From Manihot esculenta (taxonomy: Eukaryota > Streptophyta > Magnoliopsida > Malpighiales > Euphorbiaceae), in assembly GCF_001659605.2 (NCBI RefSeq), contig NC_035170.2:31042020-31106019 (forward strand): a DNA stretch of 64,000 nucleotides, given 5' to 3'. The position numbers were made by a program, and so were the translations under genes. Shown in pieces: positions 20,656 to 31,288 of this stretch (positions are counted from its first letter, which is position 1; each line of letters starts with the position of its first letter). Under the pieces are notes generated by a model. That model searched no databases, was not told the DNA's origin, and saw only the letters and a list, made by a program, of their open reading frames with translations.

Positions 20656-22189
20656 CCTTTATTAAAATATAAGGAGTAAATTGTAATTTACTTGTAAGTT
20701 TAATATGGGTGCAATTGGCAGCTCAGTACCATGTTTCCACTCTACCTCTTTGGATTTGTGTTGTGAAATGTAAGATTACTTTAAACTTTGGTAGGCTGGC
20801 AATAGCCAATCAGCTATGAAACCTTCCCTCAAGAAATTCATAAAAGTTGTGAAATTTGATTTTGAAGCCCTTTTTCTCCTTACCGGGAGTAGAATATAAA
20901 ATATTTTAAATTTATTCGGATATATTTATTATTAAATTAAGTCTATAAATTTAAAATTTAGAGATAAAAGTTATTTTTTAATAAATGAGTTGATAAAATA
21001 TATTAATTTTTTTTTAATGATGACCGTTCAATTTCTCTAATTTTCTTTAAATATCTATTAATGAAAAAAAGAAAATATAAAAAATTTCCACAAAATTGAT
21101 ATAAATTTTTTTAATCATCCCAAATATATTTTTTAAGAAAATAATTTATTTTTATAATGTTAAAAAATAAAGGGATAATATGATTTTTAAAAATCATATT
21201 GTTTTTTAAAAAGTGAAATTTTTTCTTTAAAAATTATTTAGATTTTTTTTATTAATTTTGAGTCTTCAAATGCTAAAAAAATGCAAAAAAAATATTTTAT
21301 TGGAAAAATGTTTTTTTTTCAAAACAAATGAGCTTGACTTTGGTGTATGTTAGAGCTGCTATATTAAAAAGGTAGCTCATTAAATATGTTGGTTAGGAAT
21401 TATTAAAAATTATTTATTAAATTAATTTAATATATTCTAATCATAAAAATATCATAATAAATAAATAAAGTTTCAAACTACATTCTTTAAGAAAATCTAA
21501 AATAGTAAATATATAGTAAATTTTCAATCACAATCCTAAATGTTTTCATATTTAAATCACAATCCTAAATGTATTTGCCTGTAATAATGGTGATGTTATA
21601 TAGCTAAAAGCTAATTAGACATGATGTTATCATAAAATAATATCACTTGGTGAGGGTTCAATAAGTTAATATATAGTTTCACTCATTTCAAGTGAAAATT
21701 CGAATGTTACAAACATTCATTTTTTAATAAGAAATGTTACATTTTTCTGAATAAGTCGAATTTTTATATAAAATTACAATTAACATACACAATTTAGTAA
21801 ATCTCTATAACGCCTCTAATTATAGAATTACTGATCAATGAGCTGAAAAATTTTTTTATCAATGAGTCGGCTATACCATTGCCAGATTTTAAAAAATATT
21901 ATAATTGACTATATTTTCTTACAAATATAACAATTAATGATAAAAAAAATAAAAATATTTAATTCTTATATAATTACTCTTGAATTCTAAGTATTTGTTT
22001 ATATTCATCATATTCTCTAAGTTTATTGATTCAGTAATTACCGTAGGCGTCAATCACCCACATTATTTTTCTTGTAAATTTAATTCATTACTGTATAGCT
22101 CTATTTTTCAATTATATCAAATGGTCTGTCTTGCTTATTAAAAAAATTATGAAATACAGTTTAATTTTCTTTAGCAAAACTATTTAAAG

Positions 22190-22975
22190 GTAAATTATAT
22201 TTTGATTTTTATATTTTAACATAATTAACAGATCATTTCTATATTTTTAAAACTGAATACTTAAATTTATCTATAATCAGTTTGTCCAAATTTGAGATCT
22301 CTCCATTTATTTATTTATTTTTTTTAAATTGGAGGTTGGGGGATTCGAACCTGAAATCTTCTCAGATTTACTCGGATGCACTTACCACCAGGCTAAGCCT
22401 GTGAGTGTCTCTCTATTTAATTTTACAGTTAAAAGTGTAAAAATATCTTTATTACTCTCTTTAAATGGATAAACTACACTTAAATTTTTAAATTTTAGCA
22501 AAATTAATGAATCGATTTCTATATTTTTGAAATCGTACATATTAAATCCCTCTATAATCAGTTCATCCTCATCTATTATAATTTAAACATTTTGATCCTT
22601 CATTTTTATTTGAAATAACACTAAAGTTCTCATTAACTTTTATTTATAATATCTCATTTAACTAAATTTTAGCATTTTTTTCTTTAATTTTCATTCATTA
22701 AAATATTTTAATATTTATATTTTCAAATTTTTTTAAAAATACTTACAATTTCAGCTATTTTAAATAGGTTATAAACTTTATAAAGAGTATTTTAAGAATC
22801 AATCATACTTTTAGAAAAAATTTAACCATCTACTAACTTTGAACTAATATTTATAATTGATAGAATAACTGTAATTTTAGACGAATTAAATATATAGAGA
22901 TTTAAGAATTTAATTTAAAAATTATAAAGACTTATTTATCAATTATATTAAAATTTAAAAATCAAAATATAATTA
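22190..22975. mobile_element. MITE-like inverted repeat carrying a SINE
   Basis: The left end TAAATTATATTTTGATTTTT is matched, inverted, by the end at about 22930-22975 (AAAAATCAAAATATAATTA). Similar ends recur inside the block (22470, 23190), in copy 2 (49900-50600), and as single left ends at 45862 and 58184. No transposase is present. Borders are approximate because several related copies overlap. Confidence 0.45.
22310..22407 (-). mobile_element. tRNA-derived SINE
   Basis: On the minus strand it reads an A-box-like TAGCCTGGTGGTAAGTGC (22378-22395) and a B box GGTTCGAATCC (22341-22351), then an AAAT-rich tail (22309-22330). Flanked by imperfect direct repeats TCTCTCCATTTA (22298-22309) and TCTCTCTATTTA (22408-22419). 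The homologous site in the second duplication block, near 50000, has no insertion. It is short, about 98 bp. Confidence 0.75.
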
Positions 22976-23374
22976 TACAATATAAAATTCTCACTTATAT
23001 TAAAAATAATTTAAGTGTTTATATAAACATTTTAAGTATTTGAAATATTTATTTTTTCTTTAATCAGTTGAATAATGAAATTATAAATGAAAATATTTTT
23101 TACTTAGATAAAATAATTATATAAAATTTTAAATTGTAAATTGAAATTAATCTATTAATTATATTAAAATTTAAAAATTAAAGTGTAATTTTTTTAAAAT
23201 TTAAATTAAAATATGTTGCTTTTAGGTAGCAGGCGGTGATGGCGCGGACTTGCTTTGGAGCTCCGTTTGGGCCGCTATTTTGTCTGAATGGCTTAGGCAT
23301 GTGGCTACTGGCCTGTCCAATTCCCTATCTAACATAAATTAAATAGTAATAGTAATTTTTCTCTCATATTTAAA

Positions 23375-24392
23375 TGGGAGATAATTTAATCTTGATTATT
23401 GCTATTATTAATAAATTATTTTTATATTTTCAAAAATTTATTGAAATATCTTTAATTTTTATCTTTCGTTAATAAAATAGTTATTTTATCATTTTTTTCG
23501 TTAAAAATAAATAAAATATAAGAGAAAATTTTTAAAATCCAATTTTACTCTTAAATAAAACTCTTTATTTAATCATTAAATATTACTATTATTAACAAGT
23601 CAGTCTCTACATTTTTAAAAATCTATTAAAACGTTATTATCTTTTCTTATATCTATTAAAATATTCTTAGCGTTTCTTTTTATTAATGAAATAATCTTTA
23701 TTTTTTCTCACATCTATTAAAACGTCCTTATTGTTTACTTCCGTCAACAAAATAGTCCTTACTTATCATTTCTTTCCTCAATAAAATAGTCCATCCCTAT
23801 ATTTTCATAAATTGATTAAAATGTCGTTATCTTTTTTCATATTTATCAAAACGTCTTTATTGTTTCTTTCCGTTAACGAAATAATCCTTATATTTTTTTC
23901 ACATCTATTAAAATGTTCTTATCGTTTCTTTCCGTCAACAAAATAGTCTCTCATCTTCCTCTTTCTCTTCCTCCTCAAAAAAACAAGAAAAAAAATGAAG
24001 AAAAAAAGAAGATAATGATAAAGAATAAGAAAAAGAATAAAAAATAAAGAAGAAGAAAAAGAAAAATGAGAAGAAGACGATGATGATGAAGAAAAAGAAT
24101 AAAAGGAAAAATTACTTTCTCCTTTTTAAAAAAGAAGAATAAAAAGAAAAATTAAAATAGAATCAAAAAAGAAAAAGAAAAAGAAGAAGAATAAGAAGAA
24201 GAAGATAAAGAACCGATGAAGAAGAAGGAGAAGGAGGAAGACAAGAGGGATAATTTGATTTTTTATTATATTTTTAATGGTAAAAATAAATGAAATGATT
24301 ATTTTATTGATAAATAGAAAAGATAATGACGTTTTAATAAGTTTCTAAAATTGTAGGGAGTAATATCCAAAAATTAAATTATAAATCAACCT
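23375..24392. mobile_element. Long-inverted-repeat element M1 (no transposase)
   Basis: The left arm from 23375 (GGGAGATAATTTAAT) is complementary over more than 100 bp to the right arm ending at about 24392. The left interior holds imperfect tandem units of about 75 bp built on CATCTATTAAAACG and TTTCCGTCAACAAAATAGTC (23640-23950). The centre (23960-24245) is a purine tract of GAA and GAAAAA. Related to M2 (30325-31138) and to an end fragment at about 28915-29032. Superfamily not determined. Confidence 0.6.
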
Positions 24393-25478
24393 AATTAAAT
24401 TAATCATATTAATATGTCAAAAATAAATCAAATGAATTATTAGATTTTTAAGTATGAAATATACATAATAAATTAATAATTTAAATAAACAAGATACCAA
24501 ATTTTGAATTTTAAACTAAACTAGTTTATTTTTTTTTTAAAAAATATTATTTTCATTTCTCATTTCTCTTTTATATAATATTAAAAAATTATTATTTAAT
24601 TTTTATAATATAAAAAATTATAAATTAATTTTTTAATTTAAAAAATATAATAAAATATTTTAAATATTTTACTAATTAATTCTTCTATTAACATTTGTAA
24701 TAGAGATAAATTAATTAATAATTTTTTTAAAAATATAAAAAATTAATTAATTAATTTTTTAAAATTATAAAAATTAAATAATAAAATTTTTAAAAATAAA
24801 AATTAATAAAATAAATAATCAGTAAATATTTTTAAAATATTATAATATTTATATATTTTTTTTAAAATTAAAAAATTTCTTTATAGTATAAAGAATAAAT
24901 ACTAATTTTTGCAGTAATATTTTGTGATTTTAATTTGGCATTGACTCGATCATGAAGTCTTTGTCTTTGTCGGTACTAAATACATAAATTCTAATTTAAT
25001 TTATTTTAATTTTAGTTTGTTTGGTGTGGGTCTGTGCACACATCTCTGGTGTCCATAAAGTCTCCATAAATACTCTCCGAGTCAGATGTGACTCTGCCTG
25101 AACAGCCCTTAAAGCTTTATAATAAAAATCATACTAAATTAAATTTGTTTTTATTTTATTTTATTTTTTATTTTTTATTATTTTACTGAAAACCCAATTA
25201 AAATAGTATTAAACTGGTATCGTATCCAAACTCACATTATATACATATTTTTTATAATTTTTATATTATATATAATAATTTATATTTTAATTTTTAATAT
25301 AATGATCAAATCAATTTTTATATTCTTAACATAAAAAATTTAAACTTCTCTATAATTCATCCATTCAAATTAAATATTCTATCATTCATCTCTTATTATT
25401 AAAAATATTATTATTCTTTTAAATAAATAAACTAAATTTTAATTCTTAAATTTAAGTATAATTATTTAATTTATTTTA
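24393..25478. other. AT-rich spacer with a segment duplicated upstream of CNL-2
   Basis: 24745-25030 (including TTGACTCGATCATGAAGTC) is repeated at 29705-29990. A short GC-richer patch at 25040-25115 has no recognisable content. No gene seen. Confidence 0.5.
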
Positions 25479-27796
25479 TGTAACGACCCGGAAACCGGAC
25501 CACTACCGGCGCTAGGATCCAAATCGGCTTAAGGCAGCCGGAACCCGTAGCAAGCCTAACATGCATCCTGAGAACCTGTATAATCTCATACATGATCAAC
25601 AAACATACATAAAAACTGTAAACTTTTTTCTTTTTCTTTTCATACATTCTTTCATATACCAAACTCAACCTGATCATACCATAACTATACATTGATCCCT
25701 CTGTGGGATCTCATCAATGCCCCAATGGGCTACATACATATGTTGAGTTGGTTTACATCTGTGACATAAAACATCTAGGATCATATAATAAAAGGGACAA
25801 CATCATAGGGTCAAGCACATCTCTAAACCTCAATCATCATCATCATTACATAACATACTATACAATACTCTTACATCATATTACAATTTTCATGTCCACT
25901 ACCTATCTATTACAAGCATAAAACATTACTCTTCTTGACTTCTCTGTCTAGCCCGTACCTGCAAACCTGGGGTTAGGGGAGAGGGGTGAGCTAAAAAGCC
26001 CAGTGAGCAGAATAGTAAAAATATTGAATTTATATTTCATGCCTTCATGAAATGCAACATAGCACAAACAAATCACATCAATGATGAACTTGTCACCAAT
26101 AGTCCTCTACATAATCCAAACATGCCAGGGGCGTAGAATGGGCCTCACTGGTCTTTCTCTTAACATATCATATCATACATATCATTCCATAGTGCCAGGG
26201 GCGTAGAATGGGTCTCACTGGTCTTTCTCTTTCTCTGTGCCAGGGGCGTAGAATGGGCCTCACTGGTCTTTCCATACCGTATCATCATCATGCTATAACA
26301 TATGAGGACTAAAGGATCATTCAATATTCATCCACATCATCATCAAGTTATACAATGCAACATATTCGTGATTCTAATGCAAACAACCTAGTACATCTCA
26401 TGGCATACGTGATGCATGTATCATGCTCAACATTTATTTATTAGTTTGAAACTTAAGAAGTTATTCCACTCACCTCTGGCTAGCTCTGACCAGACACTGG
26501 GGCAGCTGACTCACTGCTGGGGTCCTCGGTTCCTCGGGTCCGAACCTACACAGGTGGACTCAAATGAGGGACCAAACATACTGAAACATAACTCTAAACT
26601 ACTCCCCAAAAACCCCCTAAAACATCATAAAACATTAATGCAAAAACATGCAAGAAATGGCTGAACAGGGCACTTTCGGCGGCAGGTTCGGCGGCCGAAA
26701 GTCCCTCCAAAGCCGAAAGTCAGGCAGGTTCGGCGGCACCTTCGGCGGCCGAAACTCCCAGACAGAGACGAAACTCATGCATGTTTGGGGGCACCTTCGG
26801 CGGCCGAAACTGCCCGACAGAGCCGAAACTCCTCTTTCGGGGGCAAGCTTCGGCAGCCGAATGCTGCCTCCACAAGAGGGTTCGGCGGCCGAAAGTCCCC
26901 TTCGGCAGCCGAACCTGGTTTCTCCCAAAAGGGCAGAAACTCTGCTCAACATGCACAAATGCCTCCCAACTCCTCCATCATGCACAAACCTATGCTACAA
27001 CACTCCCAAACATGCATATAAGCTCCTAGGGGCTCCAAACTATCCTAAGCCCCAACTACAACACAACAAACATGCATATCACAAGCCACATTGTACAAAA
27101 TCATGCATAAAACCCATAAACTCTACTTAAGCTTACTCATGCATTTCTACCCCATGAACTTGCATAAAACTTGTTTAAAACATAAAATGAACTTAAGATC
27201 GGCTCTTACCTCTTGAAGATCGAGAATGAGTCGACTTAAACTCGGAGATGGGAGATCTTTATCTTCCTTGGGTCTCCAAGCTCAAAACTTGCTTAAAATC
27301 GTCAAATACCTTCAAATCGACAAAAACATTGTTAAAAACGAAAGATCTGAAGGAAAAGCATTGAAAACAACCTTAGGAGGGCATAAGCTCACCGTGGCCG
27401 AAAATGGGGAGAAAACTCGCCCGTTTCGGCCATGGAACTCATATATAGGGGCTGCCAGACCACCTTTCGGCTGCCGAACGTGCCCCCACATCTCATGCAT
27501 GTTCGGCGGCCGAACATGAGGTTCGGCGGCCGAACCTTTAAAACTTTCGGAAGCCTAACTTACCCTCCAAAACCATCCCATGTTCGGCGGCCGAACTTGG
27601 GGTTCGGCGGCGAAACCTGGAAAAGTCTCCTTAGTCTTTTTCATACAAAACTCAGTTTCCTTTTTATTTAAAAACATTAAATACATGAAAAACATTTGTG
27701 AAAACATGATTCTACCCTTCTAGAGGTCTCTGACATCCAAATTCCACCGGACGGTAGGAATTCCAGTACCGGAATCTAGCCGGATATTACATTTTA
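25474..27796 (-). mobile_element. Solo LTR C (25479-27791) with 5-bp duplication TTTTA
   Basis: TGTAACGACCCGG at 25479 to CCGGATATTACA at 27791, 2313 bp, flanked by TTTTA at 25474-25478 and 27792-27796. It has the same plan as LTRs A and B: a three-unit repeat around GGGGCGTAGAATGGG (about 26105-26275), transcribed-side palindromes, TATA box CTATATATG (27440-27448, minus) and U3 palindromes. There is no internal region, so this is the outcome of LTR-LTR recombination. Frames across the palindromes (for example 26648-27130) are not genes. Confidence 0.92.
26687..27595. repeat. Palindrome clusters in solo LTR C
   Basis: Exact units at 26687-26699, 26741-26753, 26796-26808, 26849-26861, 26881-26893 and 26901-26913 (transcribed side), and at 27466-27478, 27502-27514, 27522-27534 and 27583-27595 (upstream side). 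A decayed unit follows at about 27603. Confidence 0.9.
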
Positions 27797-30324
27797 ATAT
27801 TTTTAAAATTAAACATTTAAATATCTTTATAATTAAACTTTTCATATATTTATTTTTATTAAAAATATAAAAATATTTTTATTATTTTTTAAATTAAAAA
27901 TATTAATAAATTAGATTTCATTCATTTCACTCATTTATTAAAATTTAAATAGCTAAATTTATTTTTTATTTTTTATTTGATATAATACTTAAAATTAAAT
28001 TTTATCTAAATTATCACATTCAATTAATTTTTAATATTTTTACTATTTAATTTCTATTCATTAAAATATTTTAATATTAAATAATTTCAAAATTTTTAAA
28101 AGTATTTATAAATTTAATAATTTTTAAATTGTATTATATATTTATAAATAATAAACTTTACGCCGTATTCTTAGAGAAAAAAAATTATATTTTTAGAAAT
28201 TTGATAATAAAGTAGCTTTTAACTAATATATATAATGTTTAAAAAAATTGAATATAAAAAATTTACAATTTTAGTTTTAAAAATATAAGATTAATTTATT
28301 AATTATATTTAAAATTTAGATATAAAATTATAATTTATGCCATATAAATAATTTTATCTACATTATTATATTTATTAAATTATTTTAAATATTTATTTTT
28401 TAATTTATTAATTGATATATTTTTTAAAATTAATAAATTTTTTATATAAATAAAAACCTACATAATATATTAGATTCAAATCCCAACAAGTCAAGATACG
28501 ACTAACAAGAGAGATGGGCCCGCTGGCTATGGATGAGTAAAGACTGGTGAATACTGAATAGAAGGGTATGTAAGAGTTGACCGGCGATGACTGCTTATAG
28601 TTATATAATTAAATTAAGCGTGGGTATTAAATTTTTTTATATTATTATTATATAACATTATTTTATAAAATAATATTTTTTTAGTATAAATTTACTTCAC
28701 TTGTTAAGAAAAATAAAATATTTATTTAAAAATTTTAAATTCAAAATAATAATTAAATACAAATTTATGCACTATAAATCTCAATTGTAACAAATAAAAT
28801 TAAAAATTTCAATAAATAATATATATTAATAAATTTATTCAACAAATTATATTTTAAAAAAAATAAAGTTTATTAAATTGAATAAATCTCAATTATAGCA
28901 AATAAAGTTTATAAATGGAATAGAGAATGAAAGAATTATTTTATTGATAAGAAAAAAATATAAAATATTTTAATAAATTTTTAAAAATTTATGGACTGAC
29001 TTATTAATAATGATAATATTTAAAAATTAAATTATAATTTTTTTATAATTATTACACTTATTAATAATATAAAATAAAATAAATTTCATTTAAACAATTA
29101 AGTTCATTTTTCATTTGAAAAAATATTTAAATTCTCATTAAACTTTGTTTAACCTATCACATTCAATTAATTACTATTTAATTTTTATTTATTAAAATAT
29201 TTTAATATCATATAACTTCAAAATTTAAAAAAAAAATTATAAATTTAATATTTTTAAATGGTATCAAATATTTATAGATTATAGACTTTATACTATATTT
29301 TAAAAAAAAATTATATTTTCAAAAGTTTGTTCATTTAGTAATTTTTAATTAATATTTATAATAAATAAAAAAATTATAATTTTAGATAAATTAAATATAA
29401 AAAATTTAAGAGTTTAATTTTAAAAAATATAAAAATTAATCTATTAATTATTAAAATTTAAATATAAAATTATAATTTATATAATATAAAAAAATTTATC
29501 CATGTTACTTTATTTATTAAGTTATTTTAACTTGTGAACTAATATGGATAGAAAAATAATAGAACCACCTCTGATTTGAGAGCAGAGAATTAATGGAGTT
29601 GACGAGCGATGACTTGATTGCAATTTCCAGCCAAGGAATTAAATTGCTTTGTCCTTTGCTTTTATAAAGTAAGGCCCATTGCACGTCAATATTCTAAATT
29701 TATTTTAAATAAATTAATAATTTTTTTTTAAATTATAAAAATTAAATAATAAAATTTTTAAAAACAAAAATTAATAGAATAAATAATCAGTAAATATTTT
29801 AAAATATTATAATATTTTTATATATTTTTTAAAATTAAAAAATTTCTTTATAGCATAAAGAATAAATATTAATTTTTATTTTAATTTGACATTGACTCGA
29901 TCATGAAATTTTTGTTTTTATCGGTACTAAATACATAAATTATAATTTAATTTATTTTAATTTTAGTTTGTTTGGTGTCAGTCAATCGACACATACAAAA
30001 TTTAAAAATTTCACTCATATTATTATATTTATCAAATTATTTTAAATGTTTAAAATATTTATTTTTAAATTTATTAATTAATATAATTATGGATGTAAAA
30101 AATCTCTAAAATTATAGAGGACCTCTGATTTGAGAGCAGAATAGAGATAGGAAGCAGAGAAATGAAGAACACAAGTGTGAGAGGGTGAATAGAGGTTAGG
30201 TAGGAGTTGACGAGTGATGACTTGATTGCAATTTGCAGAAAAAGAATTAAATTGCTTTGTCCTTTGCTTTTATTTTTTAATAAATAAAATCAAAAATTTT
30301 ATAAAATAGTAATAATATTTTAAA
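27797..30324. other. AT-rich spacer with degenerate repeats, no gene seen
   Basis: Contains an M-type element end (about 28915-29032), the copy of the 24745-25030 segment (29705-29990), and a non-coding block seen twice, at 29565-29670 and 30118-30275 (ACCTCTGATTTGAGAGCAGA ... TTGCTTTGTCCTTTGCTTTT). A related stretch lies near 28495-28600 (GAGTTGACCGGCGATGACT). Confidence 0.5.
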
Positions 30325-31138
30325 GGGAGATTTATAATTTAATTTCTAGATATTATTATTATTAATAAATCAATATTTATATTTTTAAAAATTTATTAAA
30401 ATATTTTTATATTTTCTTTTTCGTCGATAAAATGGTCATTCCGTCCTCTATTAAAATATTTTTATATTTTCTTTTCCATCAATAAAATAGTCATTCCGTC
30501 CTCTTTTCCGTTAAAATTAGATAAAAGGTAAGAGATAAAATTTTTAAATTCCAATTTTATCCTCAAATAAAATATTTTATTTAATTCTTATCGTTTCTTT
30601 TCGTCAACGAAATAATTCCTATATTTTTTACATCTATTAAAACGTTCTTATCGTTTCTTTTCGTCAACGAAATAGCTCTTCCTCTCTCGACCTTCTCCTC
30701 TCCACCTCCTCCTCCTTCCTCCTCTTCCTCCTCTTCCTCCTCCTCCTCATTATCATCATCATTAAAAAAGAAAAAAAAAAGAAAATGATGATGATAATGA
30801 TGAAGGAGAAGAAGAAAAAGAAGAAGGAGAAGGAGAAGAAGAAAAAGAAGAAGGAGAAGGAGAAGAAGCAGAAGTGAAGAAAAAGCAGAAGAAGCAGAAG
30901 TAGAAGTGAAGAATCGAAAAAGAAAGAGGAAGAATCGATGAAGAAGAAAGAGGAGGAGAAAAAGGAAAAGAAGGAGGACAATTTGGTCTTTTAATATATT
31001 TTTAACTGCAAAAATAAATAGAATGACTATTTCGTTGACGGATAAAAAAGATAAGTACGTTTTAATAGATTTCTAAAAATACAGAGACTTGACTGATTAA
31101 TAATGCCAATATCCAAGAACTAAATTATACATCTCCCT
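30325..31138. mobile_element. Long-inverted-repeat element M2, next to the CNL-2 promoter
   Basis: Ends AGGGAGATTTATAATTTA (30325) and TAAATTATACATCTCCCT (31138) are inverted copies; complementarity continues for over 100 bp. The centre has (TCC)n and (GAA)n tracts at 30690-30970, which give a spurious Ser/Phe-rich frame. No transposase. It ends 23 bp before conserved CNL promoter sequence begins. Confidence 0.65.
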
Positions 31139-31161
31139 AATTTAAATTTAATATATCATAT

Positions 31162-31288
31162 TTTCTTCCACACCTTATATATATTGGATCATTAATTATG
31201 GACTGCATCATCTCTCACAAATCCTGAAATTTTCCTTTAATTTCTTCATTTTCATCTTTGCTCATTTTCAGTTTTTTTCTTTCTATCG
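31162..31288 (+). promoter_or_regulatory. CNL-2 core promoter and 5' leader (shortened)
   Basis: Homology to the other CNL promoters starts at TTTCTTCCACACC (31162), only 13 bp before the TATA box TTATATATATT (31175-31185). The leader to ATCGATGGC is nearly identical to CNL-1. Everything further upstream is unrelated, repeat-derived DNA. Confidence 0.65.

Larger units (their letters stand above)
20657..23370. repeat. Segmental duplication block, copy 1
   Basis: Homologous, with indels, to 48175-51023. It begins with TTTATTAAAATATAAGGAG exactly where similarity between the CNL-1 and CNL-2 3' flanks stops, so 20655 is a recombination breakpoint. It ends after a GC-rich island near 23225-23330 (GGCGGTGATGGCGCGGAC) and CTAACATAAATTAAATAG. 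It contains a SINE absent from copy 2 and AT-rich inverted repeats. No gene seen. Confidence 0.8.

Noticed and set aside
22341..22395. Possible tRNA gene on the minus strand
   Set aside because: Only the A- and B-box regions are tRNA-like; there is no full cloverleaf, and an AAAT tail with flanking duplications marks a SINE.
30664..30981. 105-aa Ser/Phe-rich frame on the minus strand
   Set aside because: Low-complexity translation of the (TCC)n and (GAA)n centre of element M2.
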